64,000 nucleotides of DNA from contig OZ244777.1 in NCBI GenBank assembly GCA_965219495.1, positions 3,968,001 to 4,032,000 of the forward strand, in the 5' to 3' direction. The translations under genes and the position numbers were made by a program. This DNA comes from CAZPXZ01 sp965219495. Its GTDB lineage: Bacteria > Pseudomonadota > Alphaproteobacteria > Rhodobacterales > CAZPXZ01. Position 1 is the stretch's first letter. The number at the start of each line of letters is the position of its first letter. The notes beneath the pieces were generated by a model. That model was given only the letters and a program-made list of their open reading frames with translations, was not told the origin of the DNA and ran no database searches. Shown here one piece after another: positions 52,087 to 59,644 of the stretch.

Positions 52087-54314
52087 CAGGAGTATCCCAC
52101 GCTTTGAGATTCTTGTGAATTGCGGACGGATTTGAGAGAATTCGCAACGCTGGCGTGAATCTGAACGGCTTGGGCGCCGTTCGAGGTCTTGCTGCGGAGC
52201 TGATCTGTCCCGTTTTGGCTTCCGTGCGTTGCCGTGCCGAGTTTCCGCTCGATCGTTATCGGTGTTTGCCCCGGAGCGCTGCCGCCGGTGATTCCCTGGC
52301 GCGGTTTGCGGGATCGAGGGGCGCAGCGAAAGGCGTCGATTTACGTGGCGGCGGGCTTCGGGGCGCTTTGGCGGGTTCCCCGACCGGGAGGCGGGGATTG
52401 GCGGGGAAGGCCGGGTTCAGGGCGACAGCAGCGCCGTGAGCGCGTCCCGGCGCTGCAGCGCGAAGTGCCGGGTCGCGGAAGCGAAGCTTTCGAACGGGGT
52501 CTTGTGGATGATGATGGCGAGCGCGAGGTGGGTGCAGATGGCATTGTTGGCGGGCGCGAAACCGGCGCGGGCGAGGCAGGCGTCTTCGGCGAAGGTCTGG
52601 TCGCGGATGTGATGATTGACTTCGACCGACCAGTGGCCGCGGTTCCAGGCGAGGAGCTGTTCCGGGGAGGCGCGTTCCGCCGGCGCCGAGGTGATGCCAT
52701 AGGCGTGTTCGATGCTGGTTTCCCCGGTTCCGTTGCGCCTTGCGTCGGTGCGTTCGCGGATGACGCGGAAGATCTGCGCGACGTGCGGGTAGTTGAGCAG
52801 GCGCGGCAGCGGCGTCAGCACCTCGATGCGGCGCTGCTCGACGCGGCCGTGCGCCTTGTCGATCTTCTCCTCGAACCGGCCGCTCGCGGTGCGCTCCCAG
52901 TCGACCGTTTCGAGAGCCTTGCGGGTTTCCGGAGCGTTGTCCTTGACGCTCATCAGATAGTCGGCGCGATGCGTTTCGACGATGGCGCGGGCGGTGTCGC
53001 GGGTGGTGTGCAGCGCGTCAAGGGTGATCACCCGGCCCTCCACCGGCGCCTGTTCGAGCAGCGTCCGAACGGCCGCGATCTCGCCGCCGTCGTCGTGATA
53101 GTTGAGGGTCGCAACCGGCATCCGGGTCGCGTGTTCGACCAGGGCCGCGGTCTCGAAGTGCCCGTCTCCATTGCGGTTCGCGCCGCGAATGCGCTTGCCG
53201 TCGATGGCGATGGTGCGCGCGAGCTGCAGCCGCGGCGTCGTGTACCGCTGCAATGCCGCCTCGACCTCCTCGGGGTCGAGGGAAGCGATCACCCGGTGCA
53301 GGGTCGACTTCGAGACCGGAACGTAGAGCCCAGTCTTCGGGTTCTTCCAGGCGCCGATCGCCTCCAACTCCCGCTGGCTCAGCTTTTGCGCGTACTCGGC
53401 GGCGGCGACCGGCCCGCGCATGTTCGCGAGCCGCGCCAGAGTGTAGACCGCGAGCACCGAGGCGACCGTGTGCTTGCGGCCCTGGCCGCGCCGGAAGTCC
53501 GGGATGCCGGCAAGCTCTTGGTACAGCGAGCGCATCTCGCCCGGCGCCTGGCCGGCAGCGCCCTTCGGCTCCCACCCGGCCGGCAGCGGCGCAGGGTCGC
53601 GCAGGCGTCGGCAGGCGTCGCGCCGCAACGGGTAGATGTAGAACTCCTTGGGGCGCCCGTGGGCGTCGGTGTAGCGGCCATTGTGGCGCGCGAACCCCCG
53701 GGTCAGGCCGAGATACCGCCAGTTCCCGGCCGCGTACACCGTGCCCTCGAACCGCGCCGGGTCCACGAAGGACTCCGCAAGCAGAACCGGGTGCCCATAC
53801 TGCTCTTGCCAGTCGGCGCTCAGGCGACGCAGCATCGCCGCCATCGCAAACGAACCGAGGCGCGGAAAAACCTCCTTGCCGCCAAGCACAACGAACCGGG
53901 AATTGTTCGCTATCAAGTGCAGGCGCCGCCACCGGACAGCGCCCTGCCACCCGACCCAGAGGTCCCGGTGCCGGCTCTTCAGCGCGCAGGACTGCCAGCC
54001 GGCCAGCGCGATCCACTGGCCCGCCCACTCGATGACGTAGCGCAGGCCGCGGCCCGCAAACCGCTTGAAGCCAAGGTAATGATGCGCCTCAACCAGCGCG
54101 TCCCAGCGCACGCGCTCGTCCGGCCGCGCAAGGCGCACCACCACATCGCGCAGGGAATACCCTTCCGGCGTCTCCCGAAACAGCGCCTCGCCATCGATTC
54201 GCTCTTCCATGCGCTCATCAGTACACCAAACGGCGCCAAAAAGCCAGCAACAAATGCAACCGTCGATCAATACAGGGGCGAATCGTCGCAAACTCTTAGC
54301 GTGGGATCACCCTG
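52087..54314 (-). mobile_element. ISAs1-type insertion sequence with DruA-transposase fusion
   Basis: The element of 2228 bases begins CAGGAGTATCCCACGCTTTG and its other end, read inward, is CAGGGTGATCCCACGCTAAG: inverted repeats with about 19 of 25 matches. It is flanked by a perfect 10-bp duplication, the length expected for ISAs1. It is complete and apparently recent. It sits between the binding-protein gene (50645) and the TIM-barrel gene (55230) and separates the former from its upstream control region. Confidence 0.9.
52417..54210 (-). CDS. DruA (DUF4338) domain fused to ISAs1-family transposase
   Basis: Start set at the ATG at 54210 (MEERIDGEALFRETPEGY); the frame is open to 54291. 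The product has about 597 residues. The N-terminal ~215 residues match DUF4338: RWDALVEAHHYLGFKRFAG, GLRYVIEWAGQWIALAGWQ, RLHLIANNSRFVVLGGK, GHPVLLAESFVDPARFEGTV, YAAGNWRYLGLTRGFAR, FYIYPL. The C-terminal part is an ISAs1 (H-repeat-like) transposase: LYQELAGIPDFRRGQGRKHT, TIAIDGKRIRGA (Asp), TLDALHTTRDTARAIVE, DYLMSVKDNAPE (Asp region), GHWSVEVNHHIRDQTFAEDA (Glu). All blocks are intact. The DruA half has the canonical E-SFV and YAAGNW motifs that the Tn5-type fusion lost. Confidence 0.9.
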   Translation of the reverse strand: MEERIDGEALFRETPEGYSLRDVVVRLARPDERVRWDALVEAHHYLGFKRFAGRGLRYVIEWAGQWIALAGWQSCALKSRHRDLWVGWQGAVRWRRLHLIANNSRFVVLGGKEVFPRLGSFAMAAMLRRLSADWQEQYGHPVLLAESFVDPARFEGTVYAAGNWRYLGLTRGFARHNGRYTDAHGRPKEFYIYPLRRDACRRLRDPAPLPAGWEPKGAAGQAPGEMRSLYQELAGIPDFRRGQGRKHTVASVLAVYTLARLANMRGPVAAAEYAQKLSQRELEAIGAWKNPKTGLYVPVSKSTLHRVIASLDPEEVEAALQRYTTPRLQLARTIAIDGKRIRGANRNGDGHFETAALVEHATRMPVATLNYHDDGGEIAAVRTLLEQAPVEGRVITLDALHTTRDTARAIVETHRADYLMSVKDNAPETRKALETVDWERTASGRFEEKIDKAHGRVEQRRIEVLTPLPRLLNYPHVAQIFRVIRERTDARRNGTGETSIEHAYGITSAPAERASPEQLLAWNRGHWSVEVNHHIRDQTFAEDACLARAGFAPANNAICTHLALAIIIHKTPFESFASATRHFALQRRDALTALLSP

Positions 54315-54324
54315 GGTTTGTGCA
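54315..54324. repeat. 10-bp target duplication, right copy
   Basis: GGTTTGTGCA, identical to 52077-52086. Confidence 0.88.
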
Positions 54325-54415
54325 AGGCTATATTTTGACTGGGCGTAACTCATTGGGCGCTTAGCGGATTTCTTGCGGGCGGACAAACCCGCGCGGATTC
54401 GCGAAATTCGCACCC

Positions 54416-55037
54416 ATGAGTGTCAATTCGGATTTTGCCTCTGCTGCGGGCGGGTTTTCGCTTCGCGATGTCGTGATTCGCCCGACGGTCGGGCTTGCCG
54501 AACTCCGCCGCTTGCATTCGATTGCGCAGAATTCCCGTTTCCTCAATTTGCCGGGCTGCCACTGGCGCAACCTGGCGTCGCGGATGCTGGGGCTGAGCCT
54601 GCGGCGGCTGTCGGCGGACATTCGGGTGCGCTACGGCCACCCGGTGCTGCTGGCCGAGACCTTCGTGAATCCGGCCCGCTTTGCGGGGACCCGCTACCGC
54701 GCCGCCAACCGGGGGCCGGTGGGCTTCACCCCCGGCTATGCCCGGCGTCCGGCGGCGGCGCCGCACTGGGTACATCACGGCCAGGCCAAGGAGACTTGCA
54801 TGTATGAACTGACCCCCGGCGCCCGGGCGGCGCTGAGCGCCCTCGACGAAGGCGGCGATTGGCGGGACTAGGGCGATCCCCGGCCGCTGAACCGCAAGCA
54901 GATGCGCAGCCTGTTCGATTTCCTGAACACGGTGCCGGAGTTCCGCGGCCGGCGAGGCCGGCGCTATCCGCTGGCGTCCCTGCTCGCCATCGCCGCCCGC
55001 CTGGCCGGATGCCGCGGCGTCACCGCCATCACCGCTG
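54416..55037 (+). pseudogene. Decayed DruA-ISAs1 fusion transposase
   Basis: Starts MSVNSDFASAAGGFSLRDVV and then jumps from VVIRPT to VGLAELRRLHSIAQNSRFLN: about 65 residues of the DruA domain are deleted relative to the intact fusion at 52417. The rest is conserved: GHPVLLAETFVNPARFAGTR, YRAANRGPVGFTPGYAR. An in-frame TAG at 54869 is followed in the same frame by NRKQMRSLFDFLNTVPEFRG and RYPLASLLAIAARLAGCRG, the start of an ISAs1 transposase, which breaks off at about 55037. It is a second, older ISAs1-type fusion, on the opposite strand, 100 bases from the intact one. Confidence 0.8.
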
Positions 55038-55079
55038 TGCATCCTTCACTTCGCCCGCAGGGAGTGACATATCTGTTCG

Positions 55080-55240
55080 GTCACGTACGTGGTGCTGTCG
55101 GCTTGAGCCTATTCATGTGCCACCACCGGCATTCCGTTGCGCGCAATTATCCGCGAGATTCAGGTTTTCCTCTCTGCGCTCGTGCTGGCGCTTCTGGCAA
55201 TGTTGGTGTTTCCAGAGGTCGTACTTTGGCTACTGCGGCG
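55080..55240 (+). pseudogene. Possible TRAP transporter DctM C-terminal scrap
   Basis: With one frame change the plus strand reads GAVGLSLFMC then TTGIPLRAIIREIQVFLSAL, VLALLAMLVFPEVVLWLLRR and FG. This resembles the end of TRAP large permeases (PPVGLNLF.CA..., P.L..W.P...G). It is short and shifted, so the call is tentative. It might be what remains of an uptake system replaced by the ABC importer. Confidence 0.4.
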
Positions 55241-56153
55241 GTTCGGCCCCGCCATTGGCGCAAATCCGGAAACCAATGCCGGTCAAATAGGCGATGGCGC
55301 GACGGGCGATCGGCAGGCACGCCTCCGGATTGGCTGGAAACATGTCCTGCTCGACGATTGCATAGCCATCATAGCCGACCGCCTCGATGGCCGCGTGGAG
55401 GGCGCGAAAGTCGACAATGCCGCGCTCCGGTTCTTGGGTGACGCCGCATCGCACCGCCTCGCCCCAGGGGATATCGCCGGCCCGGACCTCGCCCAGCGTC
55501 CGAGCGTTCATGCTCTTCAGATGCAGATAGGGTATGCGCTCGGCATGGCGTCGGAAGAAGGCGACTGGATCGCCGCCGCAATAGGCGTGATGACCCGTGT
55601 CGAGGCAGAGCCCGACTAGCGCCGGATCGGTATCGGCGAGAAAGCGCTCGATCTCCGACTCCTCCTCGATCTGCGCGTCGCAATGCGGATGGAAGACGAA
55701 GCTCAGGCCGTGCCGCTCGCGAACGCGCCGCGACATGGCGTGGGTATTGTCGATCATGCACGACCAAGTGGCAGGGTCGAGCCGGCGCGGGGCAGTCGGC
55801 TTTCCGGTGTAGTTGTCGCGGTAAAAATCGTCGAGGCACACGAAGTAGCGTGCACCGAGTTCAGCTAGCCAAGCGGCCGTAACATCCAGCGCGCGCATGG
55901 CTTCAGGAAATTGCTCTGCCGAGGCGATGCGGGCAAAGAAGGTGCCGCCCGGAAGTGACAGGCCGCGGCTCGCCAATTCCCGGCGAAGGTGCGCCGCGTC
56001 GGTCGGCATGTAGCCGTAGGGGCCTGGCTCAACATAGCGGTAGCCGGCCTCACGCACCTCTTTGAGATAGCGCTGCCAGGGTATCTGGTTGGGATGCGAC
56101 GCGTGCCAGATTCCCCAAGCATCCGAACCAGCTCCTAGCGTGGCGGGCATCAA
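55230..56153 (-). CDS. TIM-barrel sugar phosphate isomerase/epimerase-like protein
   Basis: A 307-residue protein of the xylose-isomerase-like/IolE-IolI fold. Motifs are AWGIWHASHPNQIPWQRYL, EAGYRYVEPGPYGYMP, LSFVFHPHCDAQIEEESEIE, VGLCLDTGHHAYCGGDPVAF, IPYLHLKSMN and YDGYAIVEQDMFP, with metal-binding Glu, Asp, His residues on the expected strands. It probably isomerises or dehydrates a keto-inositol or sugar intermediate. It is transcribed toward the importer operon but is separated from it by the ISAs1-type elements. Confidence 0.82.
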   Translation of the reverse strand: MMPATLGAGSDAWGIWHASHPNQIPWQRYLKEVREAGYRYVEPGPYGYMPTDAAHLRRELASRGLSLPGGTFFARIASAEQFPEAMRALDVTAAWLAELGARYFVCLDDFYRDNYTGKPTAPRRLDPATWSCMIDNTHAMSRRVRERHGLSFVFHPHCDAQIEEESEIERFLADTDPALVGLCLDTGHHAYCGGDPVAFFRRHAERIPYLHLKSMNARTLGEVRAGDIPWGEAVRCGVTQEPERGIVDFRALHAAIEAVGYDGYAIVEQDMFPANPEACLPIARRAIAYLTGIGFRICANGGAEPPQ

Positions 56154-56159
56154 CCTGAT

Positions 56160-57090
56160 CCGCGAGATGGCGAGAGCTTCGTGCCGGCCATGGCGATAGG
56201 GCGAGCGAGATGATCTCGGCCGTCAGCTCGACCTTGTCGGCCAAACCGAAGATCTTGTCGCGATCGCCACCGCTGACGCCAGTGGCCGCGTCCGACCGGT
56301 GATCGGCCGGCCGTAGGCATCCGAAACCGGTGCCGCCACGCACCAGACATTATCGGCATGCTCCCGATTGTCGGTCGCACATCGCGCCGTCGGACCTCGG
56401 CCAGCTCCGCCATGAGGACTCCGGGATCGACGATCGTGTTGGCGGTGTAGTGGACAAAAGGCCGCTGCGCAATGATGGTGCGCTGCTCATCCTCCGGCAT
56501 GAAGGCAATGATCGCCTTGCCGAGCGAGCAGCAACGCAACGGGGCGGGTTTGCCGAAGCGTGAAAACATGTTTGGAAAAGAGGGTTTTTCTATTCCCGCG
56601 AGATAGAAATGCTCGCCAACGAATAGGATGCCGAGATTGACCCGCTCCCCTGCCTGCTGGGCGAGTTTATTGAGACAGGGAAGCCCGGTGAGCCTCACGC
56701 GGTTGCTGTCGAGTTGGCGGGCCGCCATGGGCAGGACCTTGAGACCGATATCGTAGCCGCGGCCGTTCTCGGCTAGTTGCAAATAGCCGGCCCGGGTCAG
56801 CGCGTGAACCAGTCGGTGCGTTGTCGTGCGGTTCAGGCCATCCATATTGGCGATTTCGGCGCCGGAAAGCCGACCGGTATTGGCGACGGCCTCCAGAATA
56901 TCTAGTGCCTTGGCAAGCGTGCGCACCACGGGCGCCGGACGTGGATTCCAGGCGTCGGCCTCGCTGCTCCCGACCTTCACGTGTTCAACTCGCAATTCAG
57001 TCAATTCCGCTATTTGACCAGTCTCTTCACGATGATTCTTGATGATATGATCGAATGAATCGGTGCCTAAATCAAGAAACGCCGTACAAC
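56160..57090 (-). pseudogene. IclR-family transcriptional regulator, frameshifted at the C-terminus
   Basis: The N-terminal part is intact: PAPVVRTLAKALDILEAVAN, TGRLSGAEIANMDGLNRTTT and HRLVHALTRAGYLQL (winged helix). The effector domain is intact as far as LGILFVGEHFYLAGIEKPS, PLRCCSLGKAIIAFMPEDEQ. After ELAEVRRR the sequence changes frame (ATDNREHADNVWCVAAPVSD) near 56385 and again (DRDKIFGLADKVELTAEII) near 56290. Two shifts leave no complete effector-binding domain. It probably once controlled the catabolic island; its first 60 codons are duplicated at 43.5 kb. Confidence 0.78.
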
Positions 57091-57254
57091 ACCCAGCGGC
57101 TGACCTCTCCGTTGATTTCAGAACTCTAGACATTCCGGCATAAGAAGTGAATGTTTTCATGCATTTGACTTGACATCTGTACGGGGAGTCGGCATAATTC
57201 GGATTTAGATAATCACCCCCCCGCCGAGGAGTTCCGATCTTGCTGCCTGCCCGT

Positions 57255-57548
57255 TGTGCGTAATCTCATTAATTGACGGAACATTAGGACATTTCGGTCA
57301 CGTTCATTAAGAGAGGGTACTTCTCCTCCAAGTAGAAAACGCAGGGGCATTGTGCGCCTGGATGCAGGGCAGTCACGCTGACAACCTGCTTCTTGAGGGC
57401 ATCCGTGTGCAAGACTGCCCAGAAGCGCGTTTCCGCTTGCCGACTCCCCAGGCAGGCAAGGAACTGGAAACGGGAAACGTCACCGGAACGAAACCATTGA
57501 ACAATGTGAATAGTGGTCCCTCATTTATCGTGAGCGCTCACACCCCCC
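57255..57548. other. Unidentified ~295-bp insert in the 5' end of transposase copy 2
   Basis: Copy 1 reads CTGCCTGCCCGT directly followed by CTTGGCTTC. In copy 2 these are separated by this block, which begins TGTGCGTAATCTCATTAATT. A plus-strand frame reads CAWMQGSHADNLLLEGIR and ARFRLPTPQAGKELETGN, not recognised. It removes the normal GTG start with its ribosome-binding site. Confidence 0.55.
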
Positions 57549-57578
57549 CGTCCTGGCTTCGTTCCCGACAACGCCATC

Positions 57579-59480
57579 GTGATCAGCGACCAGCGCGCCA
57601 TCGCCTGGGAGGACGGCCGCCTGGCGATGTTCAACTCGGGCGGATTGATTTTCTCGGCTGCCGAGGGCGACCGCCAGGGCGTTCGAACGGCGATGGGGAT
57701 GCTGGCTTCCCTTGGGCTGGCGAGCGTGACGCAGTTGTCGGAAGCGTTCGGGGTTTCGCGCAACACCATTTACAACAACCGGGATGCGTATGAGCGGGGC
57801 GGGGTGGCGGCGCTTGCGGACGCTCGGGGTCCGCGCGGCGGCTACAAGTTGACGGCGGAGAAGCTGGCGGCGGCGCAGGGTCTGCTGGACGCGGGCGGCT
57901 CGGTGCGGGGGACGGCGCGGGCGCTGGGAGTTTCGCACACGGCGCTGCAGTACGCGCTGCGGCAGGGCTGGCTGCGTCCTGGCGATGGCGGCGCGCCGGT
58001 TTCGGCGGATCCGGGATCGCGGCCGTCGGCGCGCTCGGCGGCGGACGCGTCCTGCGAAGGGGGCATCGGGGTCAAGCGCACGGAGGAGCGGCTGCTGGCG
58101 CGGACGGGGGCGCTGGACGAAGCTCCGGCGGTGTTCGCAGCGGCGGAGGCGGTTTCCGGCGCGGGGGTGCTTCTGGCCTTGCCAGCGCTGCTGGGCGAGG
58201 GCCTCGTGGAGGCGTCGGAGACGGTCTACGGGCGGTTGAAGAACGGTTTTTTCGACCTTCGCAGCGTGCTGTTGACGCTGGCGTTCATGGCGCTGCTGCG
58301 GATCCGGAGCGCCGAGCAATTGAAGGGCCATGCGCCGGGGGAGTTGGGGCTTGCTTTGGGCCTGGACCGGGCGCCGGAGATGAAGACGCTGCGCCGCAAG
58401 CTGCGGGAGATCGGCGCCCGGGGGCTTGCGCGGCAACTGGCGGAAGCACTGGCGCGGCGCTGGATGTCGGCGTCGCCCGGGCTGGTGGGGATGTTGTATA
58501 TCGACGGGCATGTGCGGCCCTACCACGGCCGCAAGCACCGGCTTCCGAAGGCGTTCGTGCCGCGCCGGCGGCTGTGCCTTCCGGCCACCACCGATGTCTG
58601 GGTGCACGATGCCGCGGCGCAACCGTGGCTCTTTGTGACGGCGGCCGCCAACGACGGACTGCTGTCGATGCTGGACAAGGAGATTCTGCCGGACGTGCGG
58701 GCGCAGGTTGGCGCCGGCCGGCGGGTGACCCTGGTGTTCGACCGTGAAGGCTGGAGCCCGGAGACGTTCCAGCGCTGGTTCAAGGCCGGCTTCGACGTGC
58801 TGACCTACCGCAAGGGGCGCTACGCGCCGTGGCCGGAAGCGGCGTTCGATGCCTTCGAGGATCCGGCCCAGGCCGGCGCTTCGAAGCCGGCGGTCTACCG
58901 CCTTGCCGCAGGCGAGGCCCGGTTCGGCAAGGGCGGGTCGTTCCGCATGCGGGAAGTCCGCAGGCTGTGCGCCAACGGCCATCAGACTTCGGTGTTGACG
59001 ACGCGCCGGGACCTGCCGATCGCCGAGGTGGCCTCGCGGATGTTCGCGCGCTGGCGGCAGGAGAACTTCTTCCGCTACATGCGCCACGAGTTCGCGTTGC
59101 ACCATCTGTGCTGCCGGGCGGTGGAGCCGGACGATCCGGTCCGCCTCGTGCCCAATCCGCTGCGCAGGCAATTGAAGAAGGACCGCGAACGCCTCGAGCG
59201 CCAGGCCGGGCGCCTTGAGCGGAAGCAGAAGAAGAAGATGCAGGATCTGCGGGAAGCCGACGCCGGCAGCACCCGGCGCCTGGCGAAGCGCGGCGCTGCC
59301 CTCGCCGCCGTTGAGCAGCAGATCCAGGAGGTCGAAACCCGGATCGAGGAATGCCGCGCCCGCTTCGCCGAGGCCCCGGAAAAAGTGCCCTTCGCAGACA
59401 CGTTTCACCTATCCGGGAACCCGTCGGCGAATGGTCTACCAAGGCCCGCCCGGTTCAGCGTGAATTCTGCCTATGTCTGA
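57579..59480 (+). CDS. Large transposase with N-terminal HTH and C-terminal coiled coil
   Basis: The open frame gives 633 residues. The first ATG (57579) lies downstream of the original start (compare 18172), because an insert separates them. The N-terminal part has GVRTAMGMLASLGLASVTQ, the helix-turn-helix SEAFGVSRNTIYNNRDAYER, and a second helix-turn-helix region GSVRGTARALGVSHTALQYA. The catalytic core shows LYIDGHVRPYHGRKHRLPK (Asp), VTLVFDREGWSPETF (Asp) and FARWRQENFFRYMRHEFALH (Glu). A charged coiled coil (KDRERLERQAGRLERKQKKK) precedes the end. It is a DDE transposase; I cannot place it in a named IS family. The tail may be shortened. Confidence 0.75.
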   Translation: MISDQRAIAWEDGRLAMFNSGGLIFSAAEGDRQGVRTAMGMLASLGLASVTQLSEAFGVSRNTIYNNRDAYERGGVAALADARGPRGGYKLTAEKLAAAQGLLDAGGSVRGTARALGVSHTALQYALRQGWLRPGDGGAPVSADPGSRPSARSAADASCEGGIGVKRTEERLLARTGALDEAPAVFAAAEAVSGAGVLLALPALLGEGLVEASETVYGRLKNGFFDLRSVLLTLAFMALLRIRSAEQLKGHAPGELGLALGLDRAPEMKTLRRKLREIGARGLARQLAEALARRWMSASPGLVGMLYIDGHVRPYHGRKHRLPKAFVPRRRLCLPATTDVWVHDAAAQPWLFVTAAANDGLLSMLDKEILPDVRAQVGAGRRVTLVFDREGWSPETFQRWFKAGFDVLTYRKGRYAPWPEAAFDAFEDPAQAGASKPAVYRLAAGEARFGKGGSFRMREVRRLCANGHQTSVLTTRRDLPIAEVASRMFARWRQENFFRYMRHEFALHHLCCRAVEPDDPVRLVPNPLRRQLKKDRERLERQAGRLERKQKKKMQDLREADAGSTRRLAKRGAALAAVEQQIQEVETRIEECRARFAEAPEKVPFADTFHLSGNPSANGLPRPARFSVNSAYV

Positions 59481-59492
59481 AGTTCTAGAGTT

Positions 59493-59640
59493 ATGTCGAA
59501 ACGCTCAAAAAAGCCGAAGACCAAATCTCCAGTTGAAATTTTAGGGGATTATATGGATAACTTGACAAGAAAGTGGTTTTCGCTTGCGCATTTGCAGAAA
59601 CGGTGGTACGAATCGCTCAATAAAGCAACACCGATGCAAC
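59493..59640 (+). pseudogene. N-terminal fragment of an unknown protein before tnpB
   Basis: MSKRSKKPKTKSPVEILGDY then MDNLTRKWFSLAHLQKRWYE and SLNKATPMQ reads like a genuine basic protein start. The frame then runs into the tnpB element. I do not recognise it. The ATG overlaps the right end of the preceding insertion sequence. Confidence 0.3.
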
Positions 59641-59644
59641 TCCT

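Larger units (their letters stand above)
57121..59493 (+). mobile_element. Large-transposase insertion sequence, family unassigned (copy 2)
   Basis: Left end GAACTCTAGACATTCCGGCA and the right end read inward TAACTCTAGAACTTCAGACA are inverted repeats sharing AACTCTAGA and about 18 of 24 positions. The left end matches the element relic at 18052. No target duplication is obvious. Inside its left part, about 295 bases (57255-57548) interrupt the 5' end of the transposase gene relative to copy 1. Confidence 0.6.

Noticed and set aside
52234..54348. A 704-codon plus-strand open frame opposite the DruA-ISAs1 gene.
   Set aside because: It is the antisense shadow of the fusion transposase in high-GC DNA, rich in Arg, Gly and Pro with no domain.
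446..54871. Several pseudogenes contain in-frame TAG codons in otherwise conserved frames (IS630 at 452, restriction relic near 21988, IS1634 near 22702 and 22914, DruA-ISAs1 at 54869), suggesting TAG read-through or recoding.
   Set aside because: TAG ends many intact genes here (toxin at 2179, binding protein at 5151, kinase at 27966, DppA-, DppB- and DppC-type genes), and the affected genes also carry frameshifts or deletions, so ordinary decay explains them.
57525..59408. A 627-codon minus-strand open frame opposite the large transposase.
   Set aside because: Antisense shadow of 57579-59480; the composition is Arg/Gln/His-rich and no motif is present.
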